64,000 nucleotides of DNA from Saccharopolyspora soli (GTDB taxonomy: Bacteria; Actinomycetota; Actinomycetes; Mycobacteriales; Pseudonocardiaceae), in the NCBI RefSeq assembly GCF_022678645.1, contig NZ_JALBWV010000028.1, positions 49,157-113,156 on the forward strand. The letters are read 5' to 3'. Position 1 is the stretch's first letter. Each line of letters opens with the position of its first letter. The notes beneath the pieces were generated by a model. The model was not told where the DNA came from, made no database searches, and was given only the letters and a program-made list of their open reading frames with translations. Made by a program: the position numbers and the translations under genes. Positions 34,795-43,393 of this stretch are shown here, in pieces.

Positions 34795-35172
34795 ATGCCA
34801 CGGACGTTCGCCGAGACGTTGTCCTTCGTGCTGCACTACCACGCAGACAACGTTGAGGACCTCGCCGCGCGCTTGCGGCACCTCGGCCTGCTCGGTGCCA
34901 CGGCTGAGTGGGTGGACGAGGTCGCCGCCGGTGCGGCGTTCCCGTCCGAGGCGGAACAGCGTGCGTTGACACGGGCATTGCGGGTGCCCACGGAGTACTT
35001 CGCTGACCCACGGACCACCGCGCTCGTGGACGCAGTCCTGGTGTTGGCCGCAGCACTGCGGGAACGGAATCTGCAGCTCGTCGGGCCCTGCCGGTCCATG
35101 TCGGCATCTGTTCAGAACTACCTCGCCTTGTACTCTACGTTACTGTTGGGAACGTCTGTCAACTCACAGTGA
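34795..35172 (+). CDS. Small regulator-like hypothetical protein
   Basis: A 125-residue protein with AAGGGCGG upstream of the ATG at 34795. Helical throughout; the LRVPTEYFADP stretch resembles the end of an XRE HTH. Possibly a second regulatory subunit. It lies between the XRE and ImmA/IrrE genes and is probably co-transcribed. Confidence 0.6.
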   Translation: MPRTFAETLSFVLHYHADNVEDLAARLRHLGLLGATAEWVDEVAAGAAFPSEAEQRALTRALRVPTEYFADPRTTALVDAVLVLAAALRERNLQLVGPCRSMSASVQNYLALYSTLLLGTSVNSQ

Positions 35173-35182
35173 CTGGGGGGAC

Positions 35183-35818
35183 ATGACTGACTACGACGCG
35201 ATGCACCAACGCTGCCGCGAGATCCTCGCGCAGTTGGATGTCCATCCGCCTGTCCCGCTGCGGACGCTCGTGGACGCGGTCGCCCGAGCACACGGGCGAC
35301 CGATCACCTTGGTCCCAGCGGATCTTCCGGTGGACGCACCGTTCGGCGCGACCGGCACCGACGAGGTCGGCGACGTCGTGGTGTACCAACGCAACACCAC
35401 CGCCAGCCACCAGTTGGTCATCGTGTTGCACGAACTCGCGCACATCCTCGCCCGGCACCCCAGGAAAACGATCCAGCCCTCGGTCACCGACGTGCGTGAG
35501 GACCTGAACATGCTGCCCGAATCGATGCTGCACCTCGTGCTCGGAACCGGCCCAGCCGGAACCACACCCGTCAGCGACGAACTCCAGCACGCCCGCACCG
35601 GCCTGCTCGATGAGCTTCGCGCCTCCGCCGAAGCCTCGACGAGCAGCGAGGCCCTGTCGGTTCGCCCGCAGCAGGTAACCAGGTCGCTGTACGACGACAT
35701 CGCCGAGTGGGAGGCCGAAACGATGGGCACGATCATGCTGTCCTGGCTGACCGACAAGTCGGTCTACCCGGTCTCGCCCACGGACGCTCGGCTGCGACAC
35801 ACCCTGGGGGACATCTGA
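35183..35818 (+). CDS. ImmA/IrrE-family metallopeptidase-like protein
   Basis: A 211-residue protein from the ATG at 35183. Zinc-binding HELAHILARHP near residues 95-105, preceded by an N-terminal helical domain. ImmA/IrrE peptidases cut a partner XRE repressor to switch on mobile-element or stress genes, so the XRE two genes upstream is the natural substrate (inference). The stop overlaps the next start (TGATG). Confidence 0.8.
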   Translation: MTDYDAMHQRCREILAQLDVHPPVPLRTLVDAVARAHGRPITLVPADLPVDAPFGATGTDEVGDVVVYQRNTTASHQLVIVLHELAHILARHPRKTIQPSVTDVREDLNMLPESMLHLVLGTGPAGTTPVSDELQHARTGLLDELRASAEASTSSEALSVRPQQVTRSLYDDIAEWEAETMGTIMLSWLTDKSVYPVSPTDARLRHTLGDI

Positions 35819-36942
35819 TGGAACCAGGCGGACTCCTGCGGGTCGGGCTGATCGTGGCCCTGCTCGCTGCGTGGCTGCTCTACCGCTGGTACCGACGCTC
35901 GGTGACCGCCGGAACGTGGGCGCTGGTCTTGGTGGTCGGGGCGAACCTCGCCTCCAGCATCATCCGCCGCGGCGCCGATCCCGGCGGCCCGTGGGAGACC
36001 GTTGATCCGCGGCTGATCGTGCTGGTCACCAACATCCTGATCGTGGCCAGCCTCATCGGGCTGGTCCTGTTCCGCCTCTACATCGAGGGCTACACCGAAC
36101 CGGCCGCCATCCGGCGCCGCCTGCGGCGTCCCCTCGCCGTCGCAGCGGTGGCCACGGCGGTGTTCTGCGCCTGCACGGCATGGGCATATGCCATCGGCGA
36201 CCCGATGGAGATGTACAACACGCCCGACATCAGCGCACCCGCCGGAATTTTCGCCGTGACAGGCCGGCTGTACATGACCTGGGTCTTCGGTGAGACCGGG
36301 ATCTGGGCGATCCGCTGGCTGCGCCACACCATGCTGATCACCAAGATCGGGCTGGTCCTCGTCGCCGCGGGATCGCTGATCCTCGCGCTCAGCACCGCCA
36401 TCGACTCCGCCGCGGCCGTGGTTTCCCTGCTCGGTTACCGCGTGCCCGACACGCACGATTACGTCGCGGCCTCCGACACGCTCGGCGCCATCGGCCTGGT
36501 GGCAGGCATCCTGCTGCCCGTCCTGCTCGGCCGTATCCAAGCAGGCGTGGTGTGGGTGCGCGCCTGGTGGCTGCACCGGCAACTGGCGCCCTTGTGGAAC
36601 GCCGTGCGAGCGTTGTACCCCGAACTAGTGCTCAACCTTCCAGCCCAGCGCGGCGTCGGGTCCGCGGACATGCGGCGTTTCCAGGCGCGCCGTCGGCAGA
36701 CCGAATGCGCCGACGGACTCGCCCGCCTGGCAGGCGCACCACCACACACCGAACTCGCCACCGAACTCGCCGCCCTCAGCCGCGAGTACTACCCGGCGAT
36801 GGTCGCTGACCAGCGCCCAGACGACACCGAAACCCTCACCACCGTGATGACCGACGACGCACGCCAACTCGTCCGACTCTCCCGAGCCGTGGCTCGCCAA
36901 CTCGACGTGCCCACCGACCCGCAGAAAGGAGACCAAGGATGA
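35818..36942 (+). CDS. MAB_1171c-type membrane protein
   Basis: A 374-residue protein from the ATG at 35818, overlapping the peptidase stop. Seven or so membrane helices (residues about 5-240, for example LIVALLAAWLLYRWY and LIVLVTNILIVASLIGL) are followed by a cytoplasmic C-terminal domain (about 255-370). This is the plan of the MAB_1171c putative transporters, which are repeatedly found beside XRE/ImmA genes. Transport function is not proved. Confidence 0.78.
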   Translation: MEPGGLLRVGLIVALLAAWLLYRWYRRSVTAGTWALVLVVGANLASSIIRRGADPGGPWETVDPRLIVLVTNILIVASLIGLVLFRLYIEGYTEPAAIRRRLRRPLAVAAVATAVFCACTAWAYAIGDPMEMYNTPDISAPAGIFAVTGRLYMTWVFGETGIWAIRWLRHTMLITKIGLVLVAAGSLILALSTAIDSAAAVVSLLGYRVPDTHDYVAASDTLGAIGLVAGILLPVLLGRIQAGVVWVRAWWLHRQLAPLWNAVRALYPELVLNLPAQRGVGSADMRRFQARRRQTECADGLARLAGAPPHTELATELAALSREYYPAMVADQRPDDTETLTTVMTDDARQLVRLSRAVARQLDVPTDPQKGDQG

Positions 36943-38123
36943 CCGACACCCTTCTCACCGCCGACCAAGTCCTGCCAGGCCCCGCTGGCCAGGCCATCGC
37001 TGACGGAGGTGTCCTCGTACACGACGGCGCCATCACCGCGGTCGGGCCCGCCGACGAACTGCAGCACGCCGATGCCGAGATTCGACGGTTCCCCGGCGCA
37101 ACGATCCTGCCCGGACTCATCGACAGCCACGTCCACCTGGTCCTCGACGCCGGAGCCGATCAGCAAGACATCATCCGCCGATTCGGCGAGCGTGACGACG
37201 AGCTGCTGCTGGAGGACATGCACACCCGCGCCGCCGCCGCCCAACGAGCCGGGATCACCACCCTGCGCGACGTCGGCGACAGCCGCGGCCTCGTCGCCCG
37301 ACTCCGCGACGCCGACACCACAACCCGCCGCCTACCGCGGCTGCTGACAGCCGGTACGCCGCTGACCATCCCCGGCGGCGACGCGAGCTTCTTCGGCGGC
37401 GCCCTCGACACCGGCGACCTGAGAAACGCAGTCAGCGAGCGCGCCGAGGCCGGCGTCGACTTCATCAGCCTGATGGCCTCCGGAGGCCACCTCAGCCCAC
37501 ACGACGCCCCCGCCCCCTACGAATCACAGTTCAACCGCGAGGAGATCGAGACCGTCGTCACCGCAGCCCACGACGCGGGCCTACCGGTGACCGCCCACGC
37601 CCACGCAGCACACGCCATCCTGGACGCCGTCGCCGCCGGCGTCGACATGATCGAACACGCCACCTTCACCACCGGCCCCCACGAAATCAACTACGACGAC
37701 AAGTGCGCCCGGGAGATGGCCGAGCGCGGCATCGCCGTCTGCACCACCGCCAGCCTCAACTGGCGACGCATCGTCGCCCAGATAGGCGCCGACCGCGCAC
37801 ATGCTCTCTTCTACGGCAAACTCAGCTGGCTCCACGAAGCAGGAGTCCCACAGGTCCCCGGAAGCCGCGCGGGAACCGCCAATTCCCAAAGCAACGACCT
37901 CGTCTCCGCACTCGAAGCCTACGAATGGGCAGGAGTACCCCGCGAAGTCGTCCTCGACTACGCCACCACCGGCGCCGCCCACGCCCTCAGCCTCGCCACC
38001 ACAACAGGAACACTCACCCCAGACCTGGCCGCCGACATACTCATCGTCGACGGCGACCCACGCGACGATCTCGGCGCACTACGCCGAGTACAAGCCGTCA
38101 TGCAGAACGGCCAGTGGCGGTAG
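36939..38123 (+). CDS. Amidohydrolase-family protein
   Basis: A 394-residue protein, ATGA overlap with the membrane protein stop. Seen: metal-binding HVH in LIDSHVHLVL, a TIM-barrel pattern with HAHAAHA and IEHATF motifs, a conserved-looking DVGDSRGL and a C-terminal ILIVDGDPRDDL. This is the imidazolonepropionase-type amidohydrolase plan; the substrate cannot be called. Its inclusion in a regulator/peptidase/membrane cassette suggests processing of a signal or a toxic amide (inference). Confidence 0.82.
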   Translation: MTDTLLTADQVLPGPAGQAIADGGVLVHDGAITAVGPADELQHADAEIRRFPGATILPGLIDSHVHLVLDAGADQQDIIRRFGERDDELLLEDMHTRAAAAQRAGITTLRDVGDSRGLVARLRDADTTTRRLPRLLTAGTPLTIPGGDASFFGGALDTGDLRNAVSERAEAGVDFISLMASGGHLSPHDAPAPYESQFNREEIETVVTAAHDAGLPVTAHAHAAHAILDAVAAGVDMIEHATFTTGPHEINYDDKCAREMAERGIAVCTTASLNWRRIVAQIGADRAHALFYGKLSWLHEAGVPQVPGSRAGTANSQSNDLVSALEAYEWAGVPREVVLDYATTGAAHALSLATTTGTLTPDLAADILIVDGDPRDDLGALRRVQAVMQNGQWR

Positions 38124-38243
38124 CGTCACCTCCGACTGAGAAAATCGGCCCGCAGCCGTCGGCTGGTCCAGCAGGTATGTCGGTCTGGGCTCAGCCGCGC
38201 CGCCGCCGTGCTGGACTCCTCACCTAGCGCACTTGCTCTGTCC

Positions 38244-38774
38244 TTACTGGACACTCGACGTAATCTTCGAACAACTCCTCGGTCTCTTCATGACGCCACT
38301 TCCAAAACTCCCGCTCCTCGGCGTGTCAAGTTCCTCGTCAGCCCTGTAGGGATGCCAGCTGGCGATGTGTAAATCGACTTCTAACAGCAAGGCCGCCAAA
38401 GTGCTGCACGCCTCTTCCAGTGCGGCGCGGCTGTAGACGTGCTGCTCGACCGCTGCTTCGGCAGGCTCGGAGCTTCCCTCGGTCGCCTGGTTGAAGAACG
38501 ACCCGAGGTCGAGGGACTGCCGTCGAGGGTGGATCTTCGACCCGAAGGACCGGAACAGGAAGTCGGGTAGGCAGCGCAGAAAGGCGTCACAGAAGTCGTC
38601 ACCGGTGAGGGCATCGGGCACTGGTCCGGCCAGGGTGAAGGACGGCGGGCCTCTAGACCATTGCTGATGTTCGGGCGTCAGCCGACGCCAGTGCCGAGGG
38701 CGATCACGCTGGACGATGAGGGTCCACTGCCCAGCCTCCAGGGCAGTCTTGGCCATTTTCAGTGCCGGTGGCAT
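38244..38774 (-). CDS. Hypothetical protein
   Basis: A 176-residue reading (MPPALKMAKTALEAGQ); an internal ATG at 38756 is an alternative. Helical, with basic and acidic clusters and one region of FRSFGSKIHPRRQSL. The sequence immediately upstream on this strand also looks coding in another frame, so a frameshift near 38775 cannot be excluded. No family recognised. Confidence 0.5.
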   Translation of the reverse strand: MPPALKMAKTALEAGQWTLIVQRDRPRHWRRLTPEHQQWSRGPPSFTLAGPVPDALTGDDFCDAFLRCLPDFLFRSFGSKIHPRRQSLDLGSFFNQATEGSSEPAEAAVEQHVYSRAALEEACSTLAALLLEVDLHIASWHPYRADEELDTPRSGSFGSGVMKRPRSCSKITSSVQ

Positions 38775-38923
38775 CGCGCCGCGCTTCGCACTCGGCCGCT
38801 TCTTCTACCAGCGGCGCGCCGAGGAGAGCACAGACCATGCGTAGTTCGGGTGCCGTTGGGATTGCTGACGAGAGGTGGGTCGCTCCTGCGCATAAGCGAC
38901 CCGCCCCTCGCCGGTTGAGCGTC

Positions 38924-39139
38924 CTAGCCCAAGTCGAGCTTCCCGGACTTGATCGTTAAGGTGAACGCCTGCCAGTCGTGGATGTTGAAGGCCAGCACGG
39001 GGCTACTCTCACCCAGCTTGCTGTCGCGCACCAGCCTGTGGCCGGGCAGAAAGGCCGCCTCGACGCACTGCGCGTTACCTGCGCTGTAGCTGCTCTTGAA
39101 CCACTGTGCGCCCGAGTGATCGGGCACCTTGTTTCCCAT
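38924..39139 (-). CDS. DUF397-family small protein
   Basis: A 71-residue protein from the ATG at 39139 (MGNKVPDHSG). The WFKSSYSAGNAQCVEAAF block, then VRDSKLGESSPVLAF, is the DUF397 signature. These proteins are paired with XRE/DUF5753 regulators in actinomycetes and modulate them. The XRE gene lies 23 bp upstream. Confidence 0.85.
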   Translation of the reverse strand: MGNKVPDHSGAQWFKSSYSAGNAQCVEAAFLPGHRLVRDSKLGESSPVLAFNIHDWQAFTLTIKSGKLDLG

Positions 39140-39162
39140 CGGGATTGTCCTTTCCCATGTTG

Positions 39163-40026
39163 CTACCCCAGCTGCTCCGCCGCTTCCGAAATGAAGTCGC
39201 GAGACTCCACCGGACCCAGCGCGGCGGCCTGCAGCCGACCCCACAAGCTAGCGTAGGAGGACACGGCGGCCTTGTCGTCGAGGTAACGAGCGTCATCGTG
39301 CGCCTCGACGTAGACGAACTCCAGCGGGGCGGTGATGCCAGGTGCCGGGATGTTCAACATGGTGAAGCGGTAGACGATCCTTCCGGCGTAGGTCTTGGCG
39401 TTGAAGGGCAGGACTTGGATTTGCACGTTGTGCAAGCGTGCAACGTCCGCGAGGTAGCGCAGTTGCTCGCGCATCACGTCGGTGTCGCCGACGAGGCGAC
39501 GCAGGCAGGACTCGGACAGGATGAACGACACCTCGGGCGGATCGTCCCTGGTGAAGATCGCTTGCCGCTCCTTGCGAGCTTTGACGCTGCTTTCGACGTC
39601 GTCGTCCGGTCCGATTGGCTGCCCATCATCGTGTAGCGCGCGGATGTAGCTCTCCGTCTGGAGCAACCCTGGAATGATCTCGACTTCTGCCGACCGCATG
39701 GTCGCGGCGTCGCGTTCCAGATCCACGAACATCCGGAACCATTCGGGGTAGACGGCGCGGTAGCCGGCCCACCGGCCACGTTGGTTCTGCCCGCGTGCGA
39801 GGTTGAGCAGGATCTCGGTGTGCTCCGGCGTCGCGCCGTAGAGCTCGGTGAGCAGCTTGACGTCACCGGCCTGGATGTTGTTCTGGGCCAGTTCGATTCG
39901 ACTGATCTTGCTGACCCTGCAGCCGAGGTGCTTCGCCGCCTGGTCCGTCTCCACTCCCGCTTCTTCTCGCAGGCGCTTGAGCTCGTTGGATAGGAGCAAC
40001 CGGCGCACGGTTGGGGTCGTTGCCAT
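39163..40026 (-). CDS. XRE-family regulator with DUF5753-type C-terminus
   Basis: A 287-residue protein from the ATG at 40026. N-terminal HTH (residues about 12-70; LLSNELKRLREEAGVETDQA, HLGCRVSKISRIELAQN) and a longer C-terminal region typical of DUF5753 (LLQTESYIRALHDDGQ, FILSESCLRRLVGDTDVMRE). Acts with the DUF397 protein encoded just downstream, a pairing spread widely in actinomycete development and defence regulation. A large perfect palindrome lies about 90 bp upstream. Confidence 0.88.
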   Translation of the reverse strand: MATTPTVRRLLLSNELKRLREEAGVETDQAAKHLGCRVSKISRIELAQNNIQAGDVKLLTELYGATPEHTEILLNLARGQNQRGRWAGYRAVYPEWFRMFVDLERDAATMRSAEVEIIPGLLQTESYIRALHDDGQPIGPDDDVESSVKARKERQAIFTRDDPPEVSFILSESCLRRLVGDTDVMREQLRYLADVARLHNVQIQVLPFNAKTYAGRIVYRFTMLNIPAPGITAPLEFVYVEAHDDARYLDDKAAVSSYASLWGRLQAAALGPVESRDFISEAAEQLG

Positions 40027-40115
40027 CTGACGCTGCCTCCGAGGGTCGGGCGGATCGCCGATCAGTATCGATCACCGACCCCTCACACGAGATCACCTAG
40101 TCGGGGTATTTGAAT

Positions 40116-40173
40116 ATAGGATTCCTACATTTACAGTTTCCATCACTGTCATTCGAATGAACAGGAATCCTAT
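40116..40173. promoter_or_regulatory. Perfect 11-bp palindrome pair upstream of XRE/DUF397
   Basis: Arms ATAGGATTCCT (40116-40126) and AGGAATCCTAT (40163-40173) are perfect inverted copies around a 36-bp spacer, which itself contains the 10-bp palindrome CATTCGAATG (40150-40159). The site is placed as an operator for the XRE regulator. Confidence 0.6.
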
Positions 40174-40561
40174 GTTGAGTCCATGCTACCGCGGTTGCCA
40201 AGGCTCGATCGACCGCCTACCGGGCCGGGCGGAGTGCCGTACCGCGCCGCCCACAGACCGCCTAATGGGCAGGATCAGAAACCCCCCGACCTCGACTTGC
40301 CCACCGGGCACCCCACACGACGGCACTCAGACCAGGTTCCGGCCCACGCGGCGAACGTGCGGCAACGGATGTCGCATCGACGGCGCTCTCGACCGCCGCG
40401 TGACCAGCCCGGTGTGAGGCGAGCGCTAGGTGGGCTGTGTCCGCATCGCGTACCCCCGCGATGAGCCCGCCTGCCCGCACCCGCCGGTCCGCACGACCAA
40501 GGTGTCCAGCCGCTGAGGTCGTGCGGGCCGGCCCACATACCGAGATCGAGGTAAACCGACA

Positions 40562-41116
40562 ATGGCCAACCATGCGCGCACCAACCCGCTGCTGAATCTC
40601 CTGGCTCGCTTGGGTTGGCAGCGCAACCCTGACCTCTGGACAGTGCGTTGTCACGATCAGCGCGGGCGACGAGCGCACCTCACCATCCATATGGCCACTG
40701 AGGGGATCGGGCTTACTTCCTCCTCGCCGGGCCCCTGGGTGTTGACGCCGTTGGAAGTCGGGCGCCTTCGTTCGGCACTGCGCGACGCCCTGTTCAGCTT
40801 CGATCGACTCGCCGGTTCTGAGAATGGTGGATTCGAGATTGATTCCAGGTCCACGGAATTTCCATCGCCACAGCCATTAGGCGTTCCGCTTCTACGCCAG
40901 CGAGTCGAGTTCGGACTGGTCAACCTGCCACCGGTTGACGAGATCGCTTCCCGTGTTGCCCAAACGCAGTCGCCTGAACTGGAGGTCAAGCGTGACCATC
41001 ACGATGACAAGTCACACCACCAACTCAGTGGTGGAACGTCCGTCGCTGCGCGACCTTGCCGACGCTCGGACTCACTACGAGGAACAGTTCGGCTGGCCGG
41101 TCGCCATGAAGGTTGA
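40562..41116 (+). CDS. Hypothetical plasmid-type protein
   Basis: A 184-residue reading from the ATG at 40562. The first 130 residues look coding (LGWQRNPDLWTVRCHDQRGR, LLRQRVEFGLVNLPPVDEIA). The last 40 are low-complexity and overlap the next gene by 125 bp, so a frameshift near 40985 that would end the gene at a TGA at 40993-40995 is suspected. No family recognised. Confidence 0.5.
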   Translation: MANHARTNPLLNLLARLGWQRNPDLWTVRCHDQRGRRAHLTIHMATEGIGLTSSSPGPWVLTPLEVGRLRSALRDALFSFDRLAGSENGGFEIDSRSTEFPSPQPLGVPLLRQRVEFGLVNLPPVDEIASRVAQTQSPELEVKRDHHDDKSHHQLSGGTSVAARPCRRSDSLRGTVRLAGRHEG

Positions 41117-41414
41117 ACAGGAACTGGCCGGCCGCGCATGGACCTTCCTTACCCAACCCAACGCTGCAATGCCTGTGCTCTCGTCCACACTGGACCGGCT
41201 AAAGGTTCACCCAGTTCCCCGCAGAGCTCTCCTGCTCCGAACCGACAACGAAGCGTGGATCGAGTCTCCGCAGCCTCGGCACCCATTGCTTCTATGGTTC
41301 CAGATGGCCAGGGAGCCATGGACTTCAGGCACGGACGCTGACTTCTGCGGGGGCCGAGCAGCAAGTGATGGCAACGCGTTACCGCGCACTGGACGTGTGG
41401 ACGGTGTGCTGTGA
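40992..41414 (+). CDS. Hypothetical plasmid-type protein
   Basis: A 140-residue protein from a GTG at 40992 with GGAGGTCAAGC upstream. The N-terminal half (ADARTHYEEQFGWPVAMKVE, GRAWTFLTQP) resembles small proteins encoded near actinobacterial primase-polymerase genes. The C-terminal part is less convincing and may be a frameshifted tail. Function unknown. Confidence 0.5.
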   Translation: MTITMTSHTTNSVVERPSLRDLADARTHYEEQFGWPVAMKVEQELAGRAWTFLTQPNAAMPVLSSTLDRLKVHPVPRRALLLRTDNEAWIESPQPRHPLLLWFQMAREPWTSGTDADFCGGRAASDGNALPRTGRVDGVL

Positions 41415-41662
41415 CCGCCCCGGACGGGCACATATCAGGTGCGGTTTCGGTGAGCATGACTGCCGCTCTTCGTGACTGGGACTTGCTACCGGAGCTGCGG
41501 ACGTGGGTTGCCGAGATCGTGATTGCGGAGGGCCTTAAAGACGACGCCACGTCTGAGGCACGCGCGGAGGCGCGGCTTTGGCTGGCCGAACTCATGGACG
41601 TGGTCGCTGCGGCTGGCCAGCCTAGGCGTGGCCGCGTCTTCGTTTCGGGGTGTTTGCCATGA
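41411..41662 (+). CDS. Small hypothetical protein
   Basis: An 83-residue protein from a GTG at 41411 that overlaps the preceding stop (GTGA). Helical (LLPELRTWVAEIVIAEGLKD, ARAEARLWLAELMDVVAAAG). Probably part of the same small-protein run. No family recognised. Confidence 0.5.
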   Translation: MTAPDGHISGAVSVSMTAALRDWDLLPELRTWVAEIVIAEGLKDDATSEARAEARLWLAELMDVVAAAGQPRRGRVFVSGCLP

Positions 41663-41811
41663 AAGCAAGCGAGGTCGTTGGACTGCTGGTGTTCGTGTTG
41701 ATCATCACCGTCGAGCTTCTGTACGCGGCGTACGAGTTGTGGTGGTCATGGCGTTCTAAAAGATCGCGCAGGGAGCGATTGCGGTGGTGCCGGTGTTCTG
41801 GGTATTCGTGA
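41659..41811 (+). CDS. 50-residue membrane protein
   Basis: A very short gene: ATG at 41659 overlaps the previous stop (ATGA) and the frame ends at 41811. One hydrophobic helix (VVGLLVFVLIITVELLYAA) is followed by a strongly basic tail (RSKRSRRERLRWCRCSG). The overlap and the hydrophobic-then-basic plan argue that it is real. Single-pass, cytoplasmic tail likely. Confidence 0.5.
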   Translation: MKASEVVGLLVFVLIITVELLYAAYELWWSWRSKRSRRERLRWCRCSGYS

Positions 41812-42272
41812 TCGCTGCTGCGGCGCTCGTCGGCGGTGTTTTTGTCGGGTTGGCGTGGTCGTTTCGGGACCCGCGCGGGCAGCACTCCGCTTATCTTCCT
41901 GCGTTCTCCGCGTTTGCCGTCATTGATCGTGTCCGCAGGACTGACGACGCGGAGGAAGAGCCGGACTGGCCGGATTTGGACTACATGCTGGATGATCCTA
42001 AAACGCAACGGATATACCCAATTCACTCCGTGAGTTCCCCCGCGAGTTTTACGAATGATGATCCGGCTGTCTTTTGTTTCGACTTGGGGGTGGCGTCTGT
42101 TCCTGGTGAAACTGGCGTCGAATTGACAGGTCCCGTACTTCCATCGGGCTTGCCGCCGGTCCCCGACGCCCGGCAAGCCCGATGGATCCCAGCCATGCCC
42201 GCACCGCGAACAGGCAGGCACGCGCTCCATGCGTCGGGCAGACATGCCCTTCGCGAGCGTTGGGCGAGTTGA
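41784..42272 (+). CDS. Membrane-anchored hypothetical protein
   Basis: A 162-residue reading from a GTG at 41784, overlapping the 50-residue gene. N-terminal membrane helix (VFVIAAAALVGGVFVGLAW), then an acidic region (DDAEEEPDWPDLDYMLDD). The last 45 residues are low-complexity and may be out of frame. Function unknown. Confidence 0.45.
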   Translation: MVPVFWVFVIAAAALVGGVFVGLAWSFRDPRGQHSAYLPAFSAFAVIDRVRRTDDAEEEPDWPDLDYMLDDPKTQRIYPIHSVSSPASFTNDDPAVFCFDLGVASVPGETGVELTGPVLPSGLPPVPDARQARWIPAMPAPRTGRHALHASGRHALRERWAS

Positions 42273-42309
42273 CCGCTGTGGTTTAAACACTGAATTTTGG
42301 GGAGGACTG

Positions 42310-42978
42310 ATGACTAAAACTGACTCAGTGTCACGCTCTGATGAGATTCCGCCGAAACGGGAGCCCAGTGAACCGGAAATAGCTGCGGTGCGGTATGCGG
42401 AGCAGGGGTGGTCGGTGTTGCCGGGTTCGGCGTTCAACGGTCGGCGGTACGTGGTGCCGGGAACCGTGAAAGTCACCGACGGGGTGCGGCCGATCGTGGC
42501 CCGCAACCTCGCCACCACCGACCCCGAGCAGGCCGCCCGGTGGTGGCAGGTGGCGGACGATCGCTTGGTGCCGACCGTGCTGCTGCGCTCGGGACCATCG
42601 TTCGGGTTCGTGTCCGTGGCGGCGAACTTGGCCAAGCTCGTGTTGCGGACCGAGGTGTGGCAGTCCGAGCCGGGCCCGGTGCTCTACCGGGAAGATCTGG
42701 TACGAGCCCATTTCCTGGTGGACTCGCACGAGTTGTCGGTGTCCGGCCACCAGCCTGGCGAGGTGGTGGAGCTGGCGCGGGGTGAGTGGGTGGCGGCGCC
42801 GCCGTCGCGGACCTTCGGCGGCGATGTCGTGTGGTGGGTCGCACCGGAAACCGTGGAGTGGTGCCCGGTGAATGCGTCTGTACTGGGAGCGGCGCTGACC
42901 GTGGCCTGTCGGGATCGGGACACCGATGCGGCGTTGCGTGGTCTGTGGAAAGCGGTGGGGGCGGATGCCCAGGCTTGA
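42310..42978 (+). CDS. Primase-polymerase-like (bifunctional prim-pol) fragment
   Basis: A 222-residue protein from the ATG at 42310 behind GGGGAGG. Residues about 20-120 resemble the N-terminal prim-pol fold (AAVRYAEQGWSVLPGSA, ATTDPEQAARWWQV) of actinobacterial bifunctional DNA primase/polymerases. The helicase/primase C-terminal half is absent. It is either a stand-alone prim-pol or a truncated replication protein of the element. The match is by pattern only. Confidence 0.55.
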   Translation: MTKTDSVSRSDEIPPKREPSEPEIAAVRYAEQGWSVLPGSAFNGRRYVVPGTVKVTDGVRPIVARNLATTDPEQAARWWQVADDRLVPTVLLRSGPSFGFVSVAANLAKLVLRTEVWQSEPGPVLYREDLVRAHFLVDSHELSVSGHQPGEVVELARGEWVAAPPSRTFGGDVVWWVAPETVEWCPVNASVLGAALTVACRDRDTDAALRGLWKAVGADAQA

Positions 42979-43393
42979 TCCGTTCGCTGCGGAGGAGTTG
43001 TTGCTGTGGTTCGTGGAACGCGACTTCGCCCGCCACGTCATCGGCCCGCCCGGCGACCCACGTGTCATCGTGTTGTTCCACTGCTGGGCCGACCACGACT
43101 ACATCGACGTCGCCCACGTCCGAGGAGAAGTCCGCACCGAGGTCGCACGAGTCGTGAACAACACGGTAGGGACCGTGTACCAGCCTCGCTGGGTGGTGTG
43201 GCACTACTGGGGCGGCATCGTGGATGCCCTGGAAGCGTTGCGGAATCTTCCCGACCCAGGCCACCCCAACGCCCCCACCCGCCCCTACCAACCGCCCCGC
43301 GACCTTCCCGACCCGGAACCCGGTGCGGCGCTGTGGATCACGCACCACGAAACCGAACACGTCCGCATCCGCCTTCCGCAGCTGAGATTCTGA
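42965..43393 (+). CDS. Hypothetical protein coupled to the prim-pol-like gene
   Basis: A 142-residue protein from the ATG at 42965, overlapping the previous gene by 14 bp. Acidic and helical at the N-terminus (RLDPFAAEELLLWFVERDF), with a proline-rich C-terminal third (APTRPYQPPRDLPDPEP). No family recognised. The overlap suggests it functions with the prim-pol-like protein. Confidence 0.55.
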   Translation: MPRLDPFAAEELLLWFVERDFARHVIGPPGDPRVIVLFHCWADHDYIDVAHVRGEVRTEVARVVNNTVGTVYQPRWVVWHYWGGIVDALEALRNLPDPGHPNAPTRPYQPPRDLPDPEPGAALWITHHETEHVRIRLPQLRF

